A stretch of DNA of 44,500 bases from Clostridiales bacterium (lineage in GTDB: Bacteria > Bacillota > Clostridia > Caldicoprobacterales > DTU083). The stretch is from NCBI GenBank assembly GCA_012839095.1, contig DUOA01000137.1:1-44500 (forward strand). Reading direction: 5' to 3'. Positions 11,050-18,071 of the stretch are shown here, piece after piece. Position 1 is the stretch's first letter; every line of letters begins with the position of its first letter. The notes under the pieces are model-generated. The model made no database searches. It saw only the letters and a program-made list of their open reading frames with translations, and was not told where the DNA came from. The position numbers and the translations under genes were made by a program.

Positions 11050-13125
11050 GTGACCGCTAAATCAAGCGATCAGCCCAATAGACTGATAAAGGAAAAATCG
11101 CCTTACTTATTACAGCACGCTTATAATCCGGTTGACTGGTACCCCTGGGGGGAAGAGGCTTTTGACAAGGCAAGGACTGAAAACAAGCCAATCTTTCTGT
11201 CCATAGGCTACTCCACCTGTCACTGGTGTCATGTGATGGAGCGGGAATCCTTCGAGGATGAAGAGGTAGCCGATGCTTTGAATAATAACTTCATCAGCAT
11301 AAAGGTTGACAGGGAAGAGAGGCCGGATATCGATCATATCTATATGTCTGTGTGCCAGGCCTTAACCGGACAAGGCGGATGGCCGCTTACCATCTTTATG
11401 ACAGCTGACAATAAACCTTTTTATGCAGGAACCTATCTGCCAAAAACCTCCCGATACGGAAGAATAGGATTTCTTGAGCTTTTAGATCGGATTCATGAAA
11501 TGTGGTTGGAGCAACAGGATGAAGTGAATGATTCAGCTGAACGGATTCTTTCTGCAGTTAAAGAAGCCTTTTTAAGTGATGCTGAGCAAGGCGAAAGCGG
11601 AATACTTCCGGAAACGGTTCATGATGCCTATGAGCAGTTCAAATATACTTTTGATCGCAGTTATGGCGGGTTTGGCTCCGCACCTAAATTTCCTTCGCCT
11701 CACAATCTATTGTTTCTCATGCGTTATTGGTTCCGATATGGGAATGAAGTGTCTCTTGATATGGCAGTTGAAACCCTGAAAGCAATATATAAGGGAGGCA
11801 TCCACGACCATATAGGATTTGGGTTTTCAAGGTATTCCGTTGATAACAAATGGCTTGTGCCCCACTTTGAAAAAATGCTGTATGATAATGCCCTTCTGGC
11901 TACGGCCTATCTTGAGTGTTATCAGATAACCGGACTGCCATTGATGAGTAAAGCAGCTGAGGAAATCTTTGAATATGTGCTTAGAGAAATGACTTCGCCG
12001 GAAGGCGGATTTTATTCTGCAGAAGATGCAGATTCAGAAGGAGTGGAAGGGAAGTATTATGTCTGGACTCCTGATGAAGTAATATCTGTTCTGGGAGAGG
12101 AAAAAGGCAGGGAGTTTTGTCTTGCATATGACATCACAGAGCAGGGTAATTTCGAAGGCAAGAGCATTCCCAATCTGGTCAATGCATCAGATGAGGATAT
12201 CGATAATGCTCATCAGCTGTATGAGGAAAGGATTAAACTGCTTGAAGCCAGAGACGAGCGGTCGCATCCCCATAAGGATGATAAAATTCTGACATCCTGG
12301 AACGGCATGATGATTGCTGCACTTGCAATGGGAGGAAGGATATTAAAGGACTCCTCTTATTTGGAAGCAGCTGAAAAGGCATGGCATTTCATCATAGAGC
12401 AGCTGCAAAGGGAGGATGGCAGGCTGCTGGCCCGTTACAGGGATGGAGAGGCTGCTATACCGGGCTATGCAGATGATTATGCCTTCCTGATATGGGCAGG
12501 CATTGAATTATTTGAGACTACAGGACGAGCGGAGTACCTGGAAAAAGCAATTGAGCTTAATGACGGATTGATGAAACTCTTCTGGGATGAAGAGAAGGGC
12601 GGACTATTCCTATATGGTACTGACAGCGAGCAGCTGATATATCGACCAAAGGAAATATATGATGGTGCAACACCTTCAGCTAACTCGCAGACTGTATGGA
12701 ATTGGCTGAAATTGTCCGGAATAATAGGGAATCAGGAATATGCGGATAGAGCTGATCAAATACTGACTGCATTTGGTGATTCAATAGTGAACCAGCCAAG
12801 AGGATCCTGTCATGCCTTGTCCGGAGCCATGTATGCTTCTGAGTCAAATAGAGAAGTAGTGATTGTCGGCCGGGAAGAGGATAAGGAATTTCAGGACATG
12901 GTAAAAGCAGCACAATCAAACTATTACCCCTTCAGCGTGACAATATTGTGCAAAGAAGGTGACGAGAGAAGAAAACTGGAGTTACTTATACCGGACATTG
13001 GAGATAAAGGTATGTTGATGGGAAAAGCAACCGCCTATGTATGCGTTGATTTTGCATGCAGGGAGCCTGTCACTTCAGCTGTTGAACTGAGCAGACAGTT
13101 GGAGGAATTCAGGCATCAATTGTAA
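11050..13125 (+). CDS. yyaL: YyaL-type thioredoxin-domain protein (DUF255)
   Basis: This protein of about 691 residues belongs to the YyaL/SSP411 family: an N-terminal thioredoxin-like DUF255 domain followed by an alpha/alpha-barrel resembling N-acylglucosamine epimerases. The N-terminus [25 protein letters not shown] and the CHWC active-site motif ([10 protein letters not shown]) are diagnostic. The C-terminal part includes [12 protein letters not shown] and [16 protein letters not shown] 11050 is preferred as start because AGGAAGTGAT lies 8 bp upstream; ATG 11044 and GTG 11041 are in frame but sit inside that ribosome site. The biochemical role of the family is not established. It follows the amidohydrolase by 47 bp without a terminator, so it may share its transcript. 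Confidence 0.9.
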   Translation: MTAKSSDQPNRLIKEKSPYLLQHAYNPVDWYPWGEEAFDKARTENKPIFLSIGYSTCHWCHVMERESFEDEEVADALNNNFISIKVDREERPDIDHIYMSVCQALTGQGGWPLTIFMTADNKPFYAGTYLPKTSRYGRIGFLELLDRIHEMWLEQQDEVNDSAERILSAVKEAFLSDAEQGESGILPETVHDAYEQFKYTFDRSYGGFGSAPKFPSPHNLLFLMRYWFRYGNEVSLDMAVETLKAIYKGGIHDHIGFGFSRYSVDNKWLVPHFEKMLYDNALLATAYLECYQITGLPLMSKAAEEIFEYVLREMTSPEGGFYSAEDADSEGVEGKYYVWTPDEVISVLGEEKGREFCLAYDITEQGNFEGKSIPNLVNASDEDIDNAHQLYEERIKLLEARDERSHPHKDDKILTSWNGMMIAALAMGGRILKDSSYLEAAEKAWHFIIEQLQREDGRLLARYRDGEAAIPGYADDYAFLIWAGIELFETTGRAEYLEKAIELNDGLMKLFWDEEKGGLFLYGTDSEQLIYRPKEIYDGATPSANSQTVWNWLKLSGIIGNQEYADRADQILTAFGDSIVNQPRGSCHALSGAMYASESNREVVIVGREEDKEFQDMVKAAQSNYYPFSVTILCKEGDERRKLELLIPDIGDKGMLMGKATAYVCVDFACREPVTSAVELSRQLEEFRHQL

Positions 13126-13152
13126 ATAAAGGGTGAACATTTAAGGCAGCAA

Positions 13153-13181
13153 TGGAATGGTTTTACCGGTCATGCTATAAT
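13153..13181 (+). promoter_or_regulatory. Extended -10 promoter of the small stress-like gene
   Basis: TATAAT at 13176-13181 is preceded by TGC, giving an extended -10. A weak -35 (TGGAAT) lies 17 bp upstream. It sits 46 bp before the ATG at 13228. Confidence 0.55.
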
Positions 13182-13227
13182 AAGGTTGCAGCAGGAATCA
13201 TAGGTTGGCAAAGGGGTAGGTTGTTAG

Positions 13228-13605
13228 ATGAGTGTACCAAGGGTTATGGTTTGTGTTACCCGTCAAAAAACCTGTGAGCGACTGATTAGAATCGGCCAGA
13301 GACTGGTAAACGGTGAAGGTAAGCTGATGGTCGTCCACGTGGCGAAGACGGGAGACAATGTACTGGGGAATCCTGACGAAGGAGAGGCATTGGATTACCT
13401 TTTCCAGGTTTCAAAGCAGGCGGGAGCTGATATGACAGTTCTCCGTTCTGATAACATCCTGAATACCCTGATTGATTTTGCAAAGAAAAACCGCATTACA
13501 GAGATCGTAATGGGCGAATCACCGGATCCAGGCAGTTCTGATTCTATTATAAATAATATGGAGTTTATGCTTCCCGGAGTAAAATTCAATGTTATTCCCT
13601 CCTAA
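13228..13605 (+). CDS. Small universal-stress/KdpD-like domain protein
   Basis: This 125-residue protein resembles a single UspA-like alpha/beta domain of the kind found in the KdpD sensor. It starts VPRVMVCVTRQKTCERLIRIGQRL and has an alternating strand-helix layout, with LMVVHVAK as second strand and ITEIVMGESPDPG near the nucleotide-binding position of ATP-binding Usp proteins. The full G-2x-G-9x-G motif for ATP is not obvious. The start ATG 13228 has GGGGTAGGTTG upstream. It seems to be a single-gene unit between its own extended -10 promoter and the shared hairpin at 13661. The role is unknown; a signalling or stress role is only a family-level guess. Confidence 0.65.
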   Translation: MSVPRVMVCVTRQKTCERLIRIGQRLVNGEGKLMVVHVAKTGDNVLGNPDEGEALDYLFQVSKQAGADMTVLRSDNILNTLIDFAKKNRITEIVMGESPDPGSSDSIINNMEFMLPGVKFNVIPS

Positions 13606-13660
13606 GCAGAATCATGAGCAAGACATATGAAAATGCCCGTATATGTTGTTACATCTGAAA

Positions 13661-13706
13661 AATCGGAAGGCACACAAATATGCATGTTCCTTCCGACTTT
13701 ATTTTA
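13661..13706. terminator. Bidirectional terminator between convergent genes
   Basis: An 8-bp stem TCGGAAGG / CCTTCCGA (13663-13670 and 13689-13696) with an 18-base loop is flanked by a T-rich run on the plus side (CTTTATTTT) and by TTTTT on the minus side. It lies between the Usp-like gene and the oppositely oriented GH2 gene. Confidence 0.65.
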
Positions 13707-13776
13707 AATACTCATTGCAGATATTATATTGATACTTTTTAACCGTTTCCTGATGAAAAAATTCTATATAATACTC

Positions 13777-15537
13777 TTATTTAAAACCCACCATATCATT
13801 TATCCTTTTTATTTTTTCCGGGGCGATTTTAGGCTTCCTGTCAAAGGTCAGCAAGCCATTTTCCTCCTGCTGTACATCCGTCAATTGTGTATAGCAGTAT
13901 CCCACGAAGTATCCGGGCCTGGCAATTGCCCGGGTTATTTTTTCAAAGCGCTCAAGGAAGGATTCCTCATCTTTCACTTTGTTCCCGTATCCCCAGCCTT
14001 CATCTTTTTCAAAAGCGATTCCTCCGTATTCACTCAGCAATACGGGCTGCCCCTCATATCCGTAACCATTGGCAAAGATATGCTTATGTTTGTTTGGTGC
14101 GCCGTTCATCACCTCATTGATGTCCTTATATCTTTCAGCAAATACCTCTCCGTCCTCCACATAATCATGGATGGTGGTTATGTCAGACATGGTGTGTTCC
14201 CATCCGTCATTGGAGATTACCAGTCTCGTGGAATCCAATGATTTTACCATATGATACAGGGCCAATGTGTGTTGCTGCTGCCTATAATCAGTTAAAATAT
14301 CGGGAATACCCCAGGATTCATTCATCAATGTCCAGGCAATGATGCATGGATGGTTGTAATCCCGCTCCACTACTTCCATCCATTCAGTCATGTTGGCTTT
14401 TACCATGGTTTCATCATATTCATATGGACTGGCCATTTCCCCCCATACCAAAAGCCCCATTTTGTCACACCAGTATAAGTAGATGGGATCTTCAACCTTT
14501 TGATGCTTTCTGGCTCCGTTATAACCAAATTCCTTTGTATATCTTATGTCTTCCTTAATTGCTTCTTCAGAAGGCGGAGTCAAAAGACTGTCGGGGAAGT
14601 AACCCTGATCAAGTATCAATTTCTGATAGTATGGTACATTATTGAGCAGGAATTTATTTCCTTTGCAGGATACTTTTCTCATACCAAAGTAGCTTTCCAC
14701 CCTGTCAATACAATTTCCCTCATCATCGATTAATGAGAATTCTATGTCATAAAGGTTCGGGTGTTCGGGAGTCCAGCGGGCTACCTTCCATTCCATGGAA
14801 TCACTTCTTACATTTGAAACAAATGAAACTCTGCTTCTGGAAATCGTTTTTTCCGTTAAATCAACTTCCAAACCTTTAAATGAAATTCGGGTGTTCAGTC
14901 GCAGACCTTCTACAGAGCCCTTTATCTCGGCCTCAACTGCAAGTTCATCATTATCCAAATCCGGCGTCAGCCTTACCTTCTCTATATAGCTCTGAGATAC
15001 CGCCTCCAGCCATACAGTCTGCCATATGCCGGTTGTACGTTCATACCAGCAGCCAAAATTCTCCTTCATCCAGCTTTGTTTTCCCCTGGGCTGACGGCAC
15101 TCAGTACTGCTGTCTTCAGCTCTGACAACTATGGTATTGCTTCCTTCGCAGAGAAAAGATGTGATATCGAATGAAAAAGGAGTACTTCCACCGATATGAT
15201 CCCCGACCATTTCACCGTTAACCCATACCTTTGCATAATAATCAACGGCACCAAAATTCAACAATACTCTTTTGTTCCTGAATTCTTCGGGAATGCTGAA
15301 ACTTCTCTTGTACCATACGTAATCATGGAAATCATTGGTATGTATACCGCTTAATTTGCTTTGAAAACAGAAAGGAACAACTATTTTTCGTGAAAAAGCC
15401 TTATCCTTATACCATTTTTCAATTTCGCCGACGTTTTCATCATCAAACTCAAAATCCCATTCACCGTTCAAATTCATCCATAAGTCCCTCTTCAGATTAG
15501 GCCTGGGATATTCCGGCCTTGGTATGGATTGTACCAT
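13777..15537 (-). CDS. Glycoside hydrolase family 2 (beta-glucuronidase/beta-galactosidase-like)
   Basis: This 586-residue retaining beta-glycosidase has the GH2 order: jelly-roll sugar-binding domain (NLNGEWDFEFDD, about 20-170), immunoglobulin-like domain (about 170-275), then a TIM barrel. The acid/base is E407 in LMNESWG and the nucleophile is E503 in LLSEYGG; this spacing is close to E. coli beta-glucuronidase. The C-terminus has the YTQLTDVQQEENGLLTFDR pattern of this group. The start is the ATG at 15537, which has GGGGAGA 7 bp upstream; an earlier in-frame Met lacks a site. No signal peptide is visible, so it acts in the cytoplasm on an imported oligosaccharide or glycoside. It stands alone with a strong promoter and operator-like palindromes. 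The sugar specificity is not determinable here. Confidence 0.92.
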   Translation of the reverse strand: MVQSIPRPEYPRPNLKRDLWMNLNGEWDFEFDDENVGEIEKWYKDKAFSRKIVVPFCFQSKLSGIHTNDFHDYVWYKRSFSIPEEFRNKRVLLNFGAVDYYAKVWVNGEMVGDHIGGSTPFSFDITSFLCEGSNTIVVRAEDSSTECRQPRGKQSWMKENFGCWYERTTGIWQTVWLEAVSQSYIEKVRLTPDLDNDELAVEAEIKGSVEGLRLNTRISFKGLEVDLTEKTISRSRVSFVSNVRSDSMEWKVARWTPEHPNLYDIEFSLIDDEGNCIDRVESYFGMRKVSCKGNKFLLNNVPYYQKLILDQGYFPDSLLTPPSEEAIKEDIRYTKEFGYNGARKHQKVEDPIYLYWCDKMGLLVWGEMASPYEYDETMVKANMTEWMEVVERDYNHPCIIAWTLMNESWGIPDILTDYRQQQHTLALYHMVKSLDSTRLVISNDGWEHTMSDITTIHDYVEDGEVFAERYKDINEVMNGAPNKHKHIFANGYGYEGQPVLLSEYGGIAFEKDEGWGYGNKVKDEESFLERFEKITRAIARPGYFVGYCYTQLTDVQQEENGLLTFDRKPKIAPEKIKRINDMVGFK

Positions 15538-15564
15538 TAAGATCTCCCCTTTCATTAACCCGCA

Positions 15565-15580
15565 AGTTAATATATTAACT
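15565..15580. promoter_or_regulatory. Perfect palindromic operator candidate 1 for the GH2 gene
   Basis: AGTTAATATATTAACT is a perfect 16-bp palindrome between the promoter and the start of the GH2 gene. A further ATTAAC (15554-15559) faces it. This is the position of a roadblock-type repressor site. The cognate regulator is not in the window. Confidence 0.6.
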
Positions 15581-15591
15581 GATGCTTTACA

Positions 15592-15605
15592 TTTAGTATA
15601 TTAAC
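15592..15605. promoter_or_regulatory. Operator candidate 2 overlapping the GH2 -10 element
   Basis: TTTAGTATATTAAC matches the core of the perfect palindrome at 12 of 14 positions and lies over the -10 hexamer (15595-15600). Its centre is 26 bp from that of operator 1, a spacing compatible with two dimers on similar DNA faces. Confidence 0.5.
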
Positions 15606-15623
15606 CATATGCCCGCTTGTCAA
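15595..15623 (-). promoter_or_regulatory. Consensus sigma-A promoter of the GH2 gene
   Basis: On the minus strand, TTGACA (15623-15618) and TATACT (15600-15595) are 17 bp apart, a near-perfect vegetative promoter. It drives the GH2 gene starting at 15537. Confidence 0.85.
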
Positions 15624-15737
15624 TAACCAGGTTAGAGAACAAACGAAGTGGATGATCTGCAGTAGAGATTTTTTCTTATTTGCCGGATGGTCATGAGCGG
15701 CTTTTGAGTTAAGCTTTACTTGCTGCTGAATCTAACA

Positions 15738-15763
15738 AAAAGCACCGCTGCAGTGAGCGGTGC
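15738..15763 (-). terminator. Terminator of the 51-codon minus-strand gene
   Basis: On the minus strand GCACCGCT-CACTGC-AGCGGTGC is an 8-bp stem followed by TTTTTG. It lies 41 bp after the stop of the small gene at 15804-15959. The right arm plus tail (AGCGGTGCTTT) is repeated exactly in the leader of that gene. Confidence 0.75.
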
Positions 15764-15803
15764 CTGGGTTGCTGTATCTTGAAGTTTGATAAAAAGTTTT
15801 GTT

Positions 15804-15959
15804 CTATTTGGATTCTTCCATCAACTTAAAGAGAAGCTTGTTAATATCATTCTCCAGGATAGTAATTTGCTCTTGGATGAGCTGATAGTTGTTAAGAAGA
15901 TCTTTCAGATACTCCTGCCGTTCTATCAGGGCTGCTTCCAATATGGCTTGATCTTTCAT
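15804..15959 (-). CDS. Hypothetical small coiled-coil protein, 51 aa
   Basis: A short gene read directly from the minus strand. ATG at 15959 is preceded by AGAGGAG at good distance, encodes 51 residues and stops with TAG at 15804, followed by a clear terminator. The product (start MKDQAILEAALIERQ, end KLLFKLMEESK) is entirely helical with heptad-spaced Leu/Ile and no cysteines, so a small coiled coil is likely. It lacks the SQELD signature of Spo0E-like phosphatases. The ribosome site, single-gene arrangement, terminator and upstream inverted repeat together argue for a real, regulated gene. Function unknown. Confidence 0.65.
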   Translation of the reverse strand: MKDQAILEAALIERQEYLKDLLNNYQLIQEQITILENDINKLLFKLMEESK

Positions 15960-15991
15960 AAAGCACCGCTCCTCTCTTTTTTACTTATATA

Positions 15992-16009
15992 CCCATATTC
16001 ACATATGGG
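15992..16009. promoter_or_regulatory. Inverted repeat upstream of the small minus-strand gene
   Basis: CCCATAT-TCAC-ATATGGG has 7-bp perfect arms and lies 33 bp upstream of the ATG of the 51-codon gene, next to an AT-rich stretch (TATATAAG on the minus strand) that could be its -10. It could be an operator. The rest of 15960-16280 holds the zwf promoter and nothing else recognised. Confidence 0.4.
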
Positions 16010-16116
16010 AAAACATTATTTTACAATATTTTGCCAAGATATTAACTTGATAATCTATTCTTATTCGCACATTAAATGATATATCACAATGGAATCAGCC
16101 TGCAAACTGGAAATAC

Positions 16117-16145
16117 TTGACGGATATGCAATACATGAATAATAA
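16117..16145 (+). promoter_or_regulatory. Putative promoter of zwf
   Basis: TTGACG (16117-16122) and TAATAA (16140-16145) are separated by 17 bp, in the right orientation for zwf. The leader to the likely start is about 130 bases. Confidence 0.5.
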
Positions 16146-16280
16146 TATATGTAAAAAACTATTAACATAGGAACGGGCCATCAAAGAACAGCTGATGTTT
16201 AATTTAAAACCCTGTGTGGTATAAGTGATTTAGGCATTATTTTGGCAGCAGGCCAGTTGACTGTGTTTGGAGGGATTATT

Positions 16281-17759
16281 ATTCACAGCTTGTTAGTGGT
16301 ATTCGGAGGAACGGGAGATCTTGCACACAGGAAGATATATCCGGCCATTTACAATCTATATGTGTCAGGACATTTACCGGAAAATTTTGCTATGGCGGCG
16401 GTTGGCAGAAGAGAAAAAACCGAGGAGACCTTCCGGAAGGAGGCTGCCTCATCTATACGCCGGTATGCCCGGGAAAATCGCGGCAATCAGGAAGATATCG
16501 ACCATGTTGTTTCCCGTTTTTTCTATTGGCAGGCCGACTTCACCAAATACAACGGATATGAGGAACTTAAAGACTATTTGAATGCTCTTGATGCCAGGTT
16601 TCATACTCATGGCAACCGAATATTCTATCTGGCTGTTGCTCCTGAGCATTTTGGCACCATTGTTCAGCACCTGGATCGAAGCGGGATGACTGACCAGGAA
16701 CGAGCTTACAAGCGGGTTGTTATAGAAAAGCCTTTTGGAAAGGATTTAGCTTCTGCCATTGAATTGAACAATATTATTACCGGCGTGTTTAAGGAAGACC
16801 AGATTTATCGCATTGATCATTTTCTGGGAAAGGAAATGCTGCAAAACATACTGGTAATCAGATTTGCCAATGCATTCTTTGAGCCATTGTGGAACAATAA
16901 ATATATAGATCATATTCAGATAACATCCAGTGAGACCGTCGGGGTGGAAAACCGCGGCGGATACTATGAAACTGCGGGAGCCATGAGGGACATGATGCAG
17001 AATCACATGCTCCAGCTGCTTATGCTGACAGCCATGGAACCACCGGTCAGCCTGGATACTCATGCCATACGGGACGAAAAGGTAAAGGTACTAAAGGCAA
17101 TTGCACCTTTCAGCCCCGAAAAGGTAAAGACCAACGTGGTCAGAGGACAATACGGGGACGGCTTAATCCATGGAAAGCCGGTTTCTGCTTATCGAAAGGA
17201 AGAAAGGGTGTCTCCTGATTCAGATACGGAGACCTATATTGCAATGAAGCTGGAGATTGAAAATTTCAGGTGGGCAGGTGTTCCCATCTATCTTCGCACC
17301 GGAAAGCGGATGCCGGTAAAAACTACAAAAATAGTGATCCAATTTCTTCCCCTGCCGGGGATTCTGTATTACAGGAATTTCGGAAGCCTGGAACCCAATC
17401 GTCTGATTATTGAGATTCAACCCAGAGAAGGAGTGATAATACGATTCAACGGCAAAAAGCCCGGCACCCGCAATGAAATTATACCCGTTGAACTGGATTT
17501 TTGCCAAAACTGCGCCATAGGCGAAGTATCTCCTGACGCCTACGAAAAGCTGCTGCTGGACGTTATGAATGGTGATTCAACCCTGTTTACCCGCTGGGAT
17601 GAAGTAGAGTATGCCTGGAGACTGATGGACAATATTACCCGGGAATGGAGCAGCAATATTGAAAATCCCGCTTTTCCCAATTATGCTTCCGGAACATGGG
17701 GCCCGGCAGCAGCAGATGATTTGCTGGAGCGGGACGGACGCTTCTGGTTCAATGACTAA
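16281..17759 (+). CDS. zwf: Glucose-6-phosphate 1-dehydrogenase
   Basis: This enzyme oxidises glucose 6-phosphate to 6-phosphogluconolactone with NADP+, the entry step of the oxidative pentose phosphate pathway. The N-terminal dinucleotide motif is FGGTGDLAHRK and the active site is RIDHFLGKE, followed by the conserved FANAFFEPLWN. The C-terminal G6PDH domain runs to GRFWFND. The start is unusual. The best ribosome site is GGAGGG at 16269-16274. Six bases later comes ATT (16281), giving a short leader before the LVVFGG strand as in other G6PDHs. Alternatives in frame are TTG 16290 (15 bp from the site), GTG 16263 and TTG 16242, none with good spacing. The enzyme call is firm; the start is not. 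The gene stands alone, between its own promoter and the hairpin at 17804. Confidence 0.93.
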   Translation: MHSLLVVFGGTGDLAHRKIYPAIYNLYVSGHLPENFAMAAVGRREKTEETFRKEAASSIRRYARENRGNQEDIDHVVSRFFYWQADFTKYNGYEELKDYLNALDARFHTHGNRIFYLAVAPEHFGTIVQHLDRSGMTDQERAYKRVVIEKPFGKDLASAIELNNIITGVFKEDQIYRIDHFLGKEMLQNILVIRFANAFFEPLWNNKYIDHIQITSSETVGVENRGGYYETAGAMRDMMQNHMLQLLMLTAMEPPVSLDTHAIRDEKVKVLKAIAPFSPEKVKTNVVRGQYGDGLIHGKPVSAYRKEERVSPDSDTETYIAMKLEIENFRWAGVPIYLRTGKRMPVKTTKIVIQFLPLPGILYYRNFGSLEPNRLIIEIQPREGVIIRFNGKKPGTRNEIIPVELDFCQNCAIGEVSPDAYEKLLLDVMNGDSTLFTRWDEVEYAWRLMDNITREWSSNIENPAFPNYASGTWGPAAADDLLERDGRFWFND

Positions 17760-17803
17760 TAATAAAGGAAACGATAAGGCCTCTTAAACCTGTATAACAA
17801 GGA

Positions 17804-17833
17804 AAGCCCGCAAACACTTTTGTTTGCGGGCTT
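17804..17833 (-). terminator. Terminator of tRNA-Thr, also facing zwf
   Basis: A 13-bp perfect stem (AAGCCCGCAAACA / TGTTTGCGGGCTT) has a 4-base loop. On the minus strand it begins three bases past the tRNA CCA and is followed by the T-rich TCCTTGTTATA, so it should end the tRNA transcript. On the plus side it lacks a T run but could still stop or stabilise zwf mRNA. Confidence 0.7.
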
Positions 17834-17835
17834 AC

Positions 17836-17911
17836 TGGAGCCACCCACGGGAGTCGAACCCGTTACCTCGTCCTTACCAAGGACGCGCTCTGCCTAGTGA
17901 GCTAGGGCGGC
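17836..17911 (-). tRNA. tRNA-Thr (anticodon GGT)
   Basis: The minus strand folds into a 76-base cloverleaf. The acceptor stem is GCCGCCC / GGGTGGC with one G-U pair, the anticodon stem is CGTCC / GGACG with loop TTGGTAA, and the T arm contains GGTTCGACTCC. The anticodon is GGT, reading ACC and ACU threonine codons. The discriminator is T and the CCA end is encoded. Confidence 0.97.
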
Positions 17912-17942
17912 ATATTTAAAGTCAAATCAAACGACAATGTAT

Positions 17943-17971
17943 ATTATAAGGTCCTTGGTCAAAAAAAGCAA
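17943..17971 (-). promoter_or_regulatory. Promoter of tRNA-Thr
   Basis: On the minus strand a perfect TATAAT (17948-17943) lies 17 bp after TTGCTT (17971-17966), about 32 bp before the tRNA 5' end. The element overlaps an imperfect plus-strand hairpin followed by six T (about 17948-17985). Confidence 0.6.
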
Positions 17972-18033
17972 GGCCTTTTTTACGTTCTTCCGTTTCAAGG
18001 GAAAGCTAACTGAAGCTTACTAAATGTAAAATT

Positions 18034-18065
18034 TTGATGATGTTTGTGTAAAGATGGTATATAAT
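18034..18065 (+). promoter_or_regulatory. Promoter directly abutting the radical SAM start codon
   Basis: TTGATG (18034-18039) precedes the overlapping -10 candidates TATATA (18058-18063, preceded by TGG) and TATAAT (18060-18065). Transcription would start at about 18070-18072, the A of the likely ATG. Confidence 0.6.
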
Positions 18066-18071
18066 ACACTT

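Noticed and set aside
13729-14241. 170-codon plus-strand frame opposite the GH2 gene
   Set aside because: Antisense to the GH2 barrel containing the catalytic glutamate E503; no recognisable protein features.
15804-15959. Spo0E-like phosphatase identity for the 51-codon protein
   Set aside because: Size and helicity fit, but the family's S-Q-E-L-D signature is absent.
17948-17985. T-box or attenuator for the radical SAM gene
   Set aside because: No specifier loop or TGGN antiterminator motif, and the radical SAM promoter lies downstream of the hairpin.
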